From the NCBI GenBank assembly GCA_016218375.1, contig JACREG010000100.1:1-36871 (forward strand): 36,871 bases of DNA. Reading direction: 5' to 3'. This document shows, piece by piece, positions 1 through 9,239 of the stretch. Position 1 is the first letter of the stretch. Every line of letters begins with the position of its first letter. Made by a program: the position numbers and the translations under genes. This DNA comes from Gammaproteobacteria bacterium (GTDB taxonomy: Bacteria; Pseudomonadota; Gammaproteobacteria; Thiohalobacterales; Thiohalobacteraceae). The notes beneath the pieces are model-generated. The model did not search any database, was not told the DNA's origin, and saw only the letters and a list, made by a program, of their open reading frames with translations.

Positions 1-269
1 GCATGCTGCGCCGGCTCGAAGCGCTGCTGGCGGTGGCGGACAAGAGCACCTCGCTGATAATCACCGGCAACGGCGACGTGGTGGAACCCGAGCAGGGCAT
101 CATCGCCATCGGCTCCGGCGGCCCGTTCGCCCAATCCGCCGCGCGCGCGCTGCTGGAGAACACCGAACTGCCGGCGCGCGACATTGTCGAACGCAGTCTG
201 AACATCGCCGCCGACATCTGCATCTATACGAACCGCAATTTGACCATTGAGGAATTGAATGCCTCGTAG
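1..269 (+). CDS. hslV: ATP-dependent protease peptidase subunit HslV, C-terminal part (5' truncated by window start)
   Basis: Translation [40 protein letters not shown]...[10 protein letters not shown] matches the HslV C-terminus; hslU follows directly. Confidence 0.95.
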   Translation, partial: MLRRLEALLAVADKSTSLIITGNGDVVEPEQGIIAIGSGGPFAQSAARALLENTELPARDIVERSLNIAADICIYTNRNLTIEELNAS

Positions 270-272
270 ACT

Positions 273-358
273 CGTAGGTTGGGTGCAGGCGCGCAGCGCC
301 GGAACCCAACACTTGATGCACTCCCTGTTGGGTTCCGCTTCGCGCCACCCAACCTACG
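273..358. repeat. REP/BIME-like double palindrome between hslV and hslU
   Basis: CGTAGGTTGGGTG (273-285) pairs with CACCCAACCTACG (346-358); inner GGAACCCAAC (301-310) pairs with GTTGGGTTCC (327-336). Confidence 0.85.
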
Positions 359-374
359 TGAGCCGGTACCAACC

Positions 375-1712
375 ATGTCCGAAATGACTCCCCGCGAAAT
401 CGTCCAGGAACTCGACAAGCACATTGTCGGGCAGGCGGCCGCCAAGCGCGCCGTGGCCATCGCCTTGCGCAACCGCTGGCGGCGTATGCAGGTCGAGGGC
501 GAACTGCGCAACGAAATCACGCCGAAGAACATTCTGATGATCGGCCCGACCGGCGTGGGCAAGACCGAGATCGCGCGGCGGCTGGCCAAGCTCGCCCATG
601 CGCCGTTCATCAAGGTCGAGGCGACCAAGTTCACCGAGGTCGGCTATGTCGGCCGCGACGTGGAATCGATCATCCGCGACTTGGTCGACGTCGCCATCAA
701 GATGACCCGCGAGCAGGAGATGTCCAAGGTGCGGCACCGCGCCGAGGACGCCGCCGAAGAACGCGTGCTGGATGCGCTGCTGCCACGGCCGCGGCCGATC
801 GGTTTCGCCGAGCAGGAAGGCGAAACGACCGAGCATTCCGAGACGCGCCAGAAATTGCGCAAGCTGCTGCGCGAAGGCCGCCTCGACGACCGCGAGGTCG
901 AGATCGAAGTCTCCGCCACGCCCATTGGTGTGGAAATCATGGCGCCGCCCGGCATGGAAGAGATGACCAGCCAGTTGCAGGGCCTGTTTCAGAATCTGGG
1001 CGGTGGCCGCACCAAGCGCCGCAAACTGCCGGTGCGCGAGGCGATGAAACTGCTCGGCGACGAAGAGGCCGTCAAAATGATCAATGAAGACGATCTGAAG
1101 CTGCGCGCGCTCCAGACCGTCGAACAGAACGGCATTGTGTTCATCGACGAGATGGACAAAGTCACATCGCGTTCCGAAACGCGCGGTCCGGATGTGTCGC
1201 GCGAAGGCGTGCAGCGCGACCTGCTGCCGCTGGTCGAGGGCAGCACGGTGTCGACCAAGCACGGCATGGTCAAGACCGACCACATCCTGTTCATCGCCTC
1301 GGGCGCGTTCCACCTGTCCAAACCGTCGGATCTGATTCCCGAATTGCAGGGCCGCTTGCCGATCCGCGTGGAACTCGATGCGCTGAACGTCGAGGACTTC
1401 GTGCGCATCCTCACCGAGCCCGACGCCAGTCTAACCGAGCAATACACCGCGCTGCTGGCGACCGAGGGCGTGCGCCTGGAGTTTGCCGCCGACGGTGTAG
1501 CGCGCCTCGCCGAGGTGGCCTTCGAGGTCAACGAACGCACCGAGAACATCGGCGCGCGCCGCCTGCACACCGTGCTGGAACGGTTGCTGGAAAACATCTC
1601 CTTCGCCGCCGCCGATCAAAGCGGCGAGACGCTCACCATCGATGCCGCCTATGTGGATCGACAGCTTGCCGATCTGGCCGGCGACGAAGATCTGAGCCGG
1701 TATATTCTTTAA
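375..1712 (+). CDS. hslU: ATP-dependent protease ATPase subunit HslU; likely start is [20 protein letters not shown], downstream of the ORF-track start
   Basis: Walker [32 protein letters not shown]-terminal DLSRYIL. Confidence 0.97.
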   Translation: MSEMTPREIVQELDKHIVGQAAAKRAVAIALRNRWRRMQVEGELRNEITPKNILMIGPTGVGKTEIARRLAKLAHAPFIKVEATKFTEVGYVGRDVESIIRDLVDVAIKMTREQEMSKVRHRAEDAAEERVLDALLPRPRPIGFAEQEGETTEHSETRQKLRKLLREGRLDDREVEIEVSATPIGVEIMAPPGMEEMTSQLQGLFQNLGGGRTKRRKLPVREAMKLLGDEEAVKMINEDDLKLRALQTVEQNGIVFIDEMDKVTSRSETRGPDVSREGVQRDLLPLVEGSTVSTKHGMVKTDHILFIASGAFHLSKPSDLIPELQGRLPIRVELDALNVEDFVRILTEPDASLTEQYTALLATEGVRLEFAADGVARLAEVAFEVNERTENIGARRLHTVLERLLENISFAAADQSGETLTIDAAYVDRQLADLAGDEDLSRYIL

Positions 1713-1729
1713 GCCCGAGGTTAAATGTC

Positions 1730-2098
1730 ATGAGCATCCGTCCCACCGAAATCAATCTGCACAAGCAATCCCGCATCCTGGAAATCGCCTTCGAGGACGG
1801 TGCGTGCTTCAATCTGCCGGCCGAATACCTGCGCGTGCATTCGCCCTCGGCCGAGGTACAAGGGCATGGTCCCGGCCAGGGCACGCTGCAACTCGGCAAG
1901 GAAGACGTGAACATCGACAATCTGGTGACCGTCGGCAACTACGCCATCCAACTGTTCTTCGACGACAACCACAACACCGGGATTTATTCCTGGGAAACCT
2001 TGTATGATCTGGGCAAGCACCAGGAACAGTATTGGCAGGAATACCTGGAGAAACTCGCCCAGGCCGGCCACACGCGCCGCGAGCCGGTGGTGAATTGA
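1730..2098 (+). CDS. DUF971 / gamma-butyrobetaine hydroxylase-like N-terminal domain protein
   Basis: [43 protein letters not shown] pattern; usual position after hslU. Confidence 0.85.
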   Translation: MSIRPTEINLHKQSRILEIAFEDGACFNLPAEYLRVHSPSAEVQGHGPGQGTLQLGKEDVNIDNLVTVGNYAIQLFFDDNHNTGIYSWETLYDLGKHQEQYWQEYLEKLAQAGHTRREPVVN

Positions 2099-2123
2099 TA
2101 TTCGTCATTCCGGAAGCATTCAC

Positions 2124-2870
2124 ATGACCGACAAGACCACCCATTTCGGTTTCGAGCAGGTCGGCTGGGACGAGAAGGTGCGCCGCGTCGGCGCGGTGTT
2201 CGACTCGGTCGCCGACAAGTACGACGTGATGAACGATGTGATGTCGTTCGGCGTTCACCGCTTGTGGAAACGCTTCGCCCTGGAACTCTCCGGCGTACGC
2301 AAGGGCAGCCGGGTGTTGGATCTCGCCGGCGGCACCGGCGATCTCGCCGCGCGGCTGGCGCGCATGGCCGGTCCGGAGGGCGAGGTGGTGCTGGCGGACA
2401 TCAACGCCGCCATGCTGGACGTCGGCCGCGCGCGGCTGCTCGATCAGGGCATCGCCGGCAATGTGCGCTTCGTGCAAGCCAACGCCGAATGTCTGCCGTT
2501 TCCGGATAATCACTTCGACTGCATCACCATCGCCTTCGGTCTGCGCAATGTCACCGACAAGGATACCGCGCTGCGCTCCATGTATCGCGTGTTGAAACCG
2601 GGCGGTCGGCTGCTGGTGTTGGAATTCTCCAAGCCGACGCTGCCGGGCCTGGCGCCGCTGTACGATCTGTATTCCTTCAAGCTGCTGCCGCTGATGGGCA
2701 AGCTGATCGCCAACGATGCCGAGAGTTACAAATATCTCGCCGAGTCCATCCGCATGCATCCGGATCAGAACACGCTGCGCGATATGATGCAGGCCGCCGG
2801 CTTCGAGGATTGCAGCTATCACAATCTGAGCGGCGGCATCGTCGCCTTGCATCGCGGTTTCAAATATTGA
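2124..2870 (+). CDS. ubiE: Ubiquinone/menaquinone biosynthesis C-methyltransferase UbiE
   Basis: [46 protein letters not shown] motif [12 protein letters not shown]. Confidence 0.97.
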   Translation: MTDKTTHFGFEQVGWDEKVRRVGAVFDSVADKYDVMNDVMSFGVHRLWKRFALELSGVRKGSRVLDLAGGTGDLAARLARMAGPEGEVVLADINAAMLDVGRARLLDQGIAGNVRFVQANAECLPFPDNHFDCITIAFGLRNVTDKDTALRSMYRVLKPGGRLLVLEFSKPTLPGLAPLYDLYSFKLLPLMGKLIANDAESYKYLAESIRMHPDQNTLRDMMQAAGFEDCSYHNLSGGIVALHRGFKY

Positions 2871-3331
2871 ACACGCCGGTCTACACACCTTATATCGGTC
2901 TGCCGCAGCGGGTTGCCGCGGTGCTGCTCGATTTCGTGTGCGTCTCGTTCCTGTCGAGTCTGATCGGCTGGTTGCTGATGCTGAGTTATCCGGATGCCGA
3001 GGCAGTGGTGAGTACGGCCGGCGACACCGCGCGGCTGTTCGCCGCACCCACGGTCGCCGTGTTGTGGTGGCGCTTCCAGGGCACGCCGGGCAAGTTGTTG
3101 CTCGGCTGTCGCATCGTCGATGCGCGCAACGGCGGTCGTCCGCGGTTGTGGCAAGTGCTGGTGCGTCTGTTTGGCTACGCGCTGTCGGCATTGCCGCTGG
3201 GATTGGGTTTTCTGTGGGTGATCTGGGATAAACGCCATCAGGGCTGGCACGACAAACTGGCGCGCACCCTGGTCGTCGAGGACGACGAATCGCGATTGTC
3301 CCTGCACCAACTCGCGGATGCCTTTCGATGA
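2867..3331 (+). CDS. RDD family membrane protein (probable TTG start overlapping the ubiE stop)
   Basis: [17 protein letters not shown]...[20 protein letters not shown]...[18 protein letters not shown], typical RDD pattern. Confidence 0.8.
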   Translation: MNTPVYTPYIGLPQRVAAVLLDFVCVSFLSSLIGWLLMLSYPDAEAVVSTAGDTARLFAAPTVAVLWWRFQGTPGKLLLGCRIVDARNGGRPRLWQVLVRLFGYALSALPLGLGFLWVIWDKRHQGWHDKLARTLVVEDDESRLSLHQLADAFR

Positions 3332-3963
3332 GCACACCGACTTGGTTCGCCGCCGCCGTCGAGGCCGCCTGCAATAGCGCACTTGCGCTGGACCCGGAAG
3401 TGCGCGCGCGCTTGGGCGCGCTGAGCGACAAGGTCATCGCCGTCGAGTTGTTGGGCGTGAATATCCGCCTGTACTTTCTGCCGCATGCGCACGGCGTGCA
3501 GGTGTTGAGTCATTATGATGGCGAGCCGGACACGCTGTTGCGCGGCGCGCCGCTGTCGCTGTTGCGCTTGGCCTTGAGTAACGCACCGAGCGACGAACTG
3601 TTCGCCGGCGGCGCGGAGCTGCGCGGCGACACCGCCACGGGGCAAGCCTTTCAAGATATCCTGCGCGCGTTGCATCTGGATTGGGAAGAACTGCTCGCAC
3701 GCGTCGCCGGCGATAATGTCGCGCATCAGGCCGGACGCGCGGCGCGCGCAGCGACTACGCAGGCACAGCATACCGCGCACACGCTCGAAGACGATGTACG
3801 CGAATATCTGATCGAAGAGGCCGGTCTACTGGTCAACCGTCACGAGGTCGCGGCCTTCCTCGATGCCGTCGACACCGTGCGCAGCGATGCCGACCGTTTA
3901 GAGGCGCGCCTGCGCCGCTTGGAAACCTACCCGTTGAAACCCAACCTGGCCGGAAAGGATTGA
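3328..3963 (+). CDS. ubiJ: SCP2 sterol-binding domain protein, UbiJ-like
   Basis: ATGA overlap with previous ORF; position between ubiE and ubi[45 protein letters not shown]-terminus. Confidence 0.8.
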   Translation: MSTPTWFAAAVEAACNSALALDPEVRARLGALSDKVIAVELLGVNIRLYFLPHAHGVQVLSHYDGEPDTLLRGAPLSLLRLALSNAPSDELFAGGAELRGDTATGQAFQDILRALHLDWEELLARVAGDNVAHQAGRAARAATTQAQHTAHTLEDDVREYLIEEAGLLVNRHEVAAFLDAVDTVRSDADRLEARLRRLETYPLKPNLAGKD

Positions 3964-3967
3964 ACGC

Positions 3968-5623
3968 ATGATCCGACCGGGTCAGTTGTGGCGGGTAATG
4001 CACATCAACATCGTTCTGCTCCGCAACGGGCTGGACGAGATCGTCTTCGCCACGCATCTGTTCCGTCCGATACGTTTCCTGTATTACCTCGCGCCGTGGA
4101 ACTGGCTGGGCCGCGAACACGCGCCGCGCGCGGTGCGCATCCGTCGCACGCTCGAACAGCTTGGGCCGATTTTCGTCAAGTTCGGTCAGATCCTCTCGAC
4201 GCGTCGCGATCTGCTGCCCGACGACATCGCCGAGGAACTCGCGCGCTTGCAGGATCGCGTGCAACCCTTTCCCGGCAAACAGGCGCGCGCGCTGATCGAA
4301 AAATCCTACGGACAACCGTTGGAAAAGATCTTCGCCGAGTTCGACGAAACGCCGTTGGCCTCGGCCTCCATCGCCCAGGTACACACCGCGCGCCTGCACG
4401 ACGGCAAGGACGTCGTGGTGAAAGTGGTGCGGCCGAATATCCTACGCGTCATCCGCCGCGATTTGTCGCTGTTGTATTACATCGCCGGACTCGCCGAACG
4501 TTATTGGCGCGAGGGCCGTCGCTTGCGCCCCGTCGAGGTGATCCGCGAGTTCGAAACCACGTTGCTCGACGAACTGGATCTGCTGCGCGAAGCAGCCAAT
4601 GCCTCGCAACTGCGGCGCAACTTCGCCGGCTCGAAGATTTTATATGTGCCCGAGGTGTACTGGCCGCAATGCCGCCGCGAAGTGATGGTGATGGAGCGCA
4701 TCAGCGGCACGCCCATCAGCAACATCGCCGAGCTGCGCGCCCAAAGCATCGATCTCAAACAGCTCGCCGAACGCGGCGTGGAGATTTTTTTCACCCAGGT
4801 GTTCCGCCACAATTTCTTTCACGCCGCCATGCATCCCGGCAATATCTTCGTCGCGCCGGACGGACAGTATCTCGCCGTGGACTTCGGCATCATGGGCACG
4901 CTCAGCCCGCTCGACCAGCGTTATCTCGCGGAAAATTTCCTGGCCTTCTTCCGTCGCGATTACCGGCGTGTCGCCGAACTGCATGTGGAATCCGAATGGG
5001 TGCCGGCCAGCACCCGCGTCGACGAATTCGAATCGGCGATCCGTACCGTGTGCGAACCGATTTTCGAACGGCCGTTGAAGGACATCTCCTTCGGCCATCT
5101 GCTGCTGCGCCTGTTCCAGACCGCGCGGCGCTTCAACATGGAAGTGCAACCGCAACTGGTGTTGCTGCAAAAAACCCTGCTCAACATCGAAGGCCTCGGT
5201 CGGCAACTCTATCCCGATCTCGATCTATGGCAGACCGCCAAACCGTTCCTGGAACGCTGGATGAGCGAACAAGTCGGCGCACGCGCCTTCGCGCGCAACC
5301 TGCGCGCCAGCGTGCCGGTATGGACCGAAAAACTGCCGGAGCTGCCGCAACTGCTGCATCAGGTGCTGGATCAAGCCGCCAACGGCCGCTTGCGCGTGGA
5401 GTGGACGTCCGAGGAATTACACAAGCTGCGCCGCGAACTGCGCACCGCGAATCGACGCAGTGTCGCCGCCATGCTTGGCGCGGGGTTTGCGATTGCCGCT
5501 GCGGTGATCTATGGCTTGGCGGACCAAACCAACGTCATGTGGGATAGCGTACCGGCACTGGCGTGGATTTTCGGTGCGGCAGCTCTGGCCTCCATCGTTA
5601 CCGCGTTCAGCAGTAACGATTGA
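3968..5623 (+). CDS. ubiB: Ubiquinone biosynthesis regulatory protein kinase UbiB
   Basis: [59 protein letters not shown]-terminal TM segments. Confidence 0.96.
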   Translation: MIRPGQLWRVMHINIVLLRNGLDEIVFATHLFRPIRFLYYLAPWNWLGREHAPRAVRIRRTLEQLGPIFVKFGQILSTRRDLLPDDIAEELARLQDRVQPFPGKQARALIEKSYGQPLEKIFAEFDETPLASASIAQVHTARLHDGKDVVVKVVRPNILRVIRRDLSLLYYIAGLAERYWREGRRLRPVEVIREFETTLLDELDLLREAANASQLRRNFAGSKILYVPEVYWPQCRREVMVMERISGTPISNIAELRAQSIDLKQLAERGVEIFFTQVFRHNFFHAAMHPGNIFVAPDGQYLAVDFGIMGTLSPLDQRYLAENFLAFFRRDYRRVAELHVESEWVPASTRVDEFESAIRTVCEPIFERPLKDISFGHLLLRLFQTARRFNMEVQPQLVLLQKTLLNIEGLGRQLYPDLDLWQTAKPFLERWMSEQVGARAFARNLRASVPVWTEKLPELPQLLHQVLDQAANGRLRVEWTSEELHKLRRELRTANRRSVAAMLGAGFAIAAAVIYGLADQTNVMWDSVPALAWIFGAAALASIVTAFSSND

Positions 5624-5656
5624 TTGGGGTTATCGGCGTAATAACACGGATCTCCC

Positions 5657-5712
5657 GTAGCCTGGGTGGAGCGTAGCGGAACCCGGGTTTCGCTACGCTC
5701 CACCCAGGCTAC
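5657..5712. repeat. 56-bp near-perfect palindrome downstream of ubiB (REP-like family; possible terminator)
   Basis: gtagcctgggtggagcgtagcg (5657-5678) and cgctacgctccacccaggctac (5691-5712) are exact reverse complements; centre GAACCCGGGTTT also pairs with one G.T. Confidence 0.9.
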
Positions 5713-5721
5713 ATATGACTA

Positions 5722-5732
5722 CCAATACAGAA
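5722..5732. repeat. Left att core copy (displaced mnmE-end fragment)
   Basis: CCAATACAGAA; reverse strand TTCTGTATTGGTAG resembles a canonical mnmE end TTCTGTATTGGTAAGTAA with one base missing. Confidence 0.8.
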
Positions 5733-5793
5733 GCTAGCGGCGCTGCGTAATATATTGTTTATTAATATGTTTATTAAATTCCGGTTTTCGTCA

Positions 5794-5814
5794 TGGGAAC
5801 AAATATGGGAACAC
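5794..5814. repeat. Left-end TGGGAACA(C) repeats, putative integrase arm-type sites
   Basis: TGGGAACAA 5794-5802 and TGGGAACAC 5806-5814. Confidence 0.6.
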
Positions 5815-6062
5815 ATTTGTGAATGCGTCTCCCGAATGATGTCAGCCCAGTACTTCGGCTGCTGCGTCTCACAGGGACCGGCGCTTAGAGGTTGTCGGGG
5901 GAGATCGCGTCACCTCCGCACCGGCATTTCGGGGGGGGCTCAACAGTAGCTACTTCTACCCTGCGGGGCAGGTGGCAGCTTGATATGTCTGTCTTAAACG
6001 CTACACTGCATGCGAACCAAACGTTTCTTCCATAAATAACCAGACAACAACGGGGAATCAGT

Positions 6063-6983
6063 TTGACCATATCTGTATGTGTCGTAGTGAACGACGGCTT
6101 GGTCTTGGCGTCCGATAGCGCGACGACATTGCGCCTCTCTAATGGCGACGCACAGGTCTACAACAACGCAGATAAGATTTTCAATCTCTACAAGGGCCTT
6201 CCCATTGGGGCGGCGACGTGGGGACTTGGGTCTATCGGTCGTTCGTCTATGGCCACCCTCGCTAAAGACTTCCGAAGACAAGTGACCAACGGTTCTAGCC
6301 ACGAGCCAAACAGCGTGGCGGGACCATGGGGTATCCATACGGAGGGATACACAGTCGAGGAGATTGCCAGTAAGTTCCATGACTACTTGTCGGAGCGGTT
6401 GACACCCCAGCTCGATAATTTGGCGCAGATCAATGCTGAGCGCGAAGCTGAGAGAAACACGAGGGGCATCGGTCCCAATGATGATGAAGCGCTGAAACCC
6501 ATTGTATTACCGGGTTTTTGGTATCGGATCGCCGGGTACGATGCAAAGGGTGATGATCCCCATGTCTTTGAGGTTGTGTTTGACGGCGATAAAGCCCAGC
6601 TACTTGCCCCCGTGTCGAGAGCAGAGCCCATCCACTGGGGTGGTCAGGGCGAGCCAGTTCAACGAATTGTGCTCGGGCTAGGGGACAGCATTGTCGGTGG
6701 GCTGGGTTCAGTCCTGGGGCTTGGGGCCGATGATTCGGTTGAGTTGGCAAGGGAATTGCTGCCATACACTGATTCGCAGCTTGTACACCCAGCCATGCCA
6801 ATCATGGATGCGATAGACCTTGCGGAATTTTTGGTCGATACGGCAATCAAATATTACAGGTTCGTTCCTGGCGCTCAGATCGTCGGGGGCGCAATAGAGA
6901 CAGCAACTATTACGCGGCACGAAGGATTTAGGTGGATTAAGCGTAAACACTTCTTTAACACGTCCTTGAATCCGCATGTGTAG
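6063..6983 (+). CDS. Proteasome/HslV-like N-terminal nucleophile (Ntn) hydrolase, TTG start
   Basis: M|TISVCVVVNDGLVLASDSATTL...NNADKIFNL: after Met removal Thr1, Asp17 and Lys37 (in DKI) correspond to the proteasome beta T1/D17/K33 active site. Confidence 0.75.
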   Translation: MTISVCVVVNDGLVLASDSATTLRLSNGDAQVYNNADKIFNLYKGLPIGAATWGLGSIGRSSMATLAKDFRRQVTNGSSHEPNSVAGPWGIHTEGYTVEEIASKFHDYLSERLTPQLDNLAQINAEREAERNTRGIGPNDDEALKPIVLPGFWYRIAGYDAKGDDPHVFEVVFDGDKAQLLAPVSRAEPIHWGGQGEPVQRIVLGLGDSIVGGLGSVLGLGADDSVELARELLPYTDSQLVHPAMPIMDAIDLAEFLVDTAIKYYRFVPGAQIVGGAIETATITRHEGFRWIKRKHFFNTSLNPHV

Positions 6984-6993
6984 GAGGCAACCT

Positions 6994-7176
6994 ATGGATA
7001 AGTTCTTCACAAATGCTTTCGCAACGAAAACTGGCGAATGCGAAAAAGTAGATTATCAAAGAGTGGCGTCCAATTTTTTTGACTCCGCAGTTTCTCGGCC
7101 AGTAGATACCAAGAAGAATCAGGACATGACCAAGAAGTATGGTGAAACCGCCAAGCGAGTTCTAGCCAAAGGCTGA
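6994..7176 (+). CDS. Small 60-aa Lys-rich protein, coupled to the upstream Ntn hydrolase
   Basis: Perfect AGGAGG RBS overlapping the stop of the upstream gene; MDKFFTNAFATKTGECEKVDYQRVASNFFDSAVSRPVDTKKNQDMTKKYGETAKRVLAKG. Confidence 0.7.
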   Translation: MDKFFTNAFATKTGECEKVDYQRVASNFFDSAVSRPVDTKKNQDMTKKYGETAKRVLAKG

Positions 7177-7340
7177 TTTCCTTTCTTGCACTCGGCTAGG
7201 ATGCCGGATGCTCACTTCACTCGTAAGGAAGACGAGTCTTTTATTTATTACTTCTCAGTCAGAAAATTGGCCCTTAAATACCCGTCGGTGTGATGTGCTG
7301 GCCAGCGTGCTCGCAAGTATCGGTTGTCGCATGTGGATGG

Positions 7341-7373
7341 GAAAAGAAAGCCCGCCGGTCACTAGGCGGCGGG
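7341..7373 (-). terminator. Rho-independent terminator for the minus-strand element operon
   Basis: - strand CCCGCCG-N9-CGGCGGG hairpin followed by CTTTCTTTTC. Confidence 0.7.
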
Positions 7374-7395
7374 AAGGGCGCAACTCTCAGCAGGA

Positions 7396-7605
7396 TCAGG
7401 CGGCCGCCGCGAACAGCCGTTCAGTCTCAACACCCACGACGCTGCTCACTTCATCAGCCAAGGCGCGGGCATGGACCAGCAGTCGGGCCAGCATCGGGTC
7501 GGCTCCCGTTGCGAGCCGTTCAGCCGCTTCGAGCACCGCTGTCAGGCCTTCGACAGTTGCGCCCAAGCTCTCCAGTTCCACCGCCGCTTCTTTCACGTCT
7601 TTCAT
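7396..7605 (-). CDS. Hypothetical 69-aa element protein
   Basis: MKDVKEAAVELESLGATVEGL...; GGGAG upstream of ATG; last ORF before terminator. Confidence 0.55.
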   Translation of the reverse strand: MKDVKEAAVELESLGATVEGLTAVLEAAERLATGADPMLARLLVHARALADEVSSVVGVETERLFAAAA

Positions 7606-7751
7606 TGCTGTTCTCCCGTTGTTGACAGTTACAGCCGCGACTGTTGCGACTGTTCGCAACGGATCATAGGCCGTGCGTTACTTAAAAACAAGTTATAAAA
7701 CAATGTCTTATTGCTACAACTTCTGTAGAGATACTACCGTTTATGTAGCAA

Positions 7752-8036
7752 TCATTCGGGCCGAACGTCCGCACGCGCCGCTGTTGTGTCGATGATCTTC
7801 TGTATGTCGTCCAGCAGGTGAACAACTGGTTCGCGCAGTTCTTCCACGTCCGCCAGATCATCGACCGAACAACCAAGCTCCATGGCCATGCGTTCAATTT
7901 CCCCGACCATGCGGTCGACGGCCGCCAGTTCGGCCGTGGTCATGCGGCTGATGGCCATTTCGTATGGGTCTTGTGCCAGAGCGACGCGACGTTCTGTTGC
8001 GGCTTCAAGCCGTTCGATCCTACTGCGCAGATTCAT
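7752..8036 (-). CDS. Hypothetical element protein
   Basis: MNLRSRIERLEAATERRVALAQDPYEMAISRMTTAELAAVDRMV...; start overlaps the end of the upstream ORF. Confidence 0.6.
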   Translation of the reverse strand: MNLRSRIERLEAATERRVALAQDPYEMAISRMTTAELAAVDRMVGEIERMAMELGCSVDDLADVEELREPVVHLLDDIQKIIDTTAARADVRPE

Positions 8037-8298
8037 ATGATTCGTCTCCTGCCTTGCAATACCCGGCATGCTCGCAAGTGCCTGCGTCCGGGCAGGTAGC
8101 ACGATCACGCCACTGCCTGAAACGGTAAAATTCTTCCATCCCCTGCAACACTCGCTCGGGCAGCACAAGACATCGCACCACGAAGCCGTCAGGGTTCATC
8201 AGCGGATTGAACCGCAGTTCTGGTGACAGGGCTGGTGGCCCGCTACCGCTCATCTTCAATTCGATCCGCGCAATTCTTTGTTCAAGCATCTTCGTCAT
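8020..8298 (-). CDS. Hypothetical element protein
   Basis: MTKMLEQRIARIELKMSGSGPPALSPELRFNPLMNPDGFVVRCLVLPERV...; overlaps both neighbours in a packed operon. Confidence 0.55.
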   Translation of the reverse strand: MTKMLEQRIARIELKMSGSGPPALSPELRFNPLMNPDGFVVRCLVLPERVLQGMEEFYRFRQWRDRATCPDAGTCEHAGYCKAGDESYESAQ

Positions 8299-8614
8299 CG
8301 GACATAGCCTCCAGTGCCGCAATGCGGCGTTCAAGTTCGCCGGCTGTAATCATGCTTGTGATCTGCCCCAGCACATACACCAGTCGCGTGCCTTCCTGCG
8401 GCTCGATCTTCCCGGAGCGCATGTCGCGGTAGACCTTCGCCGCTTCACGGTGGCAGTCCGCGACTGCCCGCAAGCGGATATGTTTAGGGCGGGAGGGGGT
8501 AGGGGTGAGCACGCGCCCTGTACCGTCCAGCGTTACCGGCTCCCGCATGGGCGCACCAGAGCCGTTCTGAGGCGGTTTCCTGCGCGTGCTCACTCCTTTC
8601 CCCTCCCCAAACAT
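8282..8614 (-). CDS. Hypothetical phage-type protein
   Basis: PKHIRLRAVADCHREAAKVYRDMRSGKIEPQEGTRLVYVLGQITSMI resembles small proteins often seen near phage packaging genes; exact start uncertain. Confidence 0.5.
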   Translation of the reverse strand: MFGEGKGVSTRRKPPQNGSGAPMREPVTLDGTGRVLTPTPSRPKHIRLRAVADCHREAAKVYRDMRSGKIEPQEGTRLVYVLGQITSMITAGELERRIAALEAMSDDEDA

Positions 8615-9090
8615 TACCGTCTATCGAAAGCGCGTTTGGCGGCGGAGTGCGCGGCCTGTTGAAGTGCTGCGCGGATGTCGAACAGCGACTCAGCAAGGGC
8701 AGACCGCAGGAATGACCGCGCCGGCAAGTTCACGCGCTGACTGTGCGCTCTCACAGTCGCGGTCTTGCCGCCCTTCGCCTTTCGCAGGTGTTCCCGAACT
8801 GTGACCACTCCCTTGAAGCCGAACTCATGTTCCTTGGCGTACTCAACAGCCGTGCCGACATGGCCGGTGATGCGTGTGCCTTGCTCCACGATGCGGTGGT
8901 TTATGGAGCGGCGCAGCCGGCCCGTGCGGACGTTCAGGACTTGCCCGCTGAGTTTCTGCGCCTTCACCTTCGACGACAGCTTGATGGACTGTCGCTCAAC
9001 CGCCTTGCGTAACTCGGCACGCACGTCAGGAACCACGCCGCGCAGGCGCTCAACTGTTTCACGGTGGCCGATGATCGTTGCCTTAATCAC
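8614..9090 (-). CDS. HK97 gp10-like phage tail/head-tail completion protein (GTG start)
   Basis: VRTGRLRRSINHRIVEQGTRITGHVGTAVEYAKEHEFGFKG...LPARSFLRSALAE pattern of HK97-gp10_like proteins. Confidence 0.7.
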   Translation of the reverse strand: MIKATIIGHRETVERLRGVVPDVRAELRKAVERQSIKLSSKVKAQKLSGQVLNVRTGRLRRSINHRIVEQGTRITGHVGTAVEYAKEHEFGFKGVVTVREHLRKAKGGKTATVRAHSQRVNLPARSFLRSALAESLFDIRAALQQAAHSAAKRAFDRR

Positions 9091-9238
9091 GGCGGCGGCC
9101 TCCACACAGTTGCGTCGCACGGCGGAATTGCCTGCTCGGGGCCTTGTGCGGCTTCTTCGGAACGCCACCACGCTGCGCCAGGGCCAGCTTGAGCAAATCG
9201 CCAAGGCCGGGCGCTGGCGTTTTCTTGTCCTTGCTCAT
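9083..9238 (-). CDS. Hypothetical small basic protein
   Basis: MSKDKKTPAPGLGDLLKLALAQRGGVPKKPHK...; overlaps the start of the gp10-like ORF. Confidence 0.45.
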   Translation of the reverse strand: MSKDKKTPAPGLGDLLKLALAQRGGVPKKPHKAPSRQFRRATQLCGGRRRD

Positions 9239-9239
9239 G

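Noticed and set aside
1809-3437. 542-aa minus-strand ORF across DUF971/ubiE/RDD
   Set aside because: Antisense to three well-supported genes; no recognisable domains
3988-5547. 519-aa plus-strand ORF in another frame of ubiB
   Set aside because: Arg-rich frame-shifted shadow of UbiB
5755-5949. 64-aa ORF just inside the left element end
   Set aside because: Covers the att-arm repeats and leader; Cys/Arg-rich translation with no RBS support
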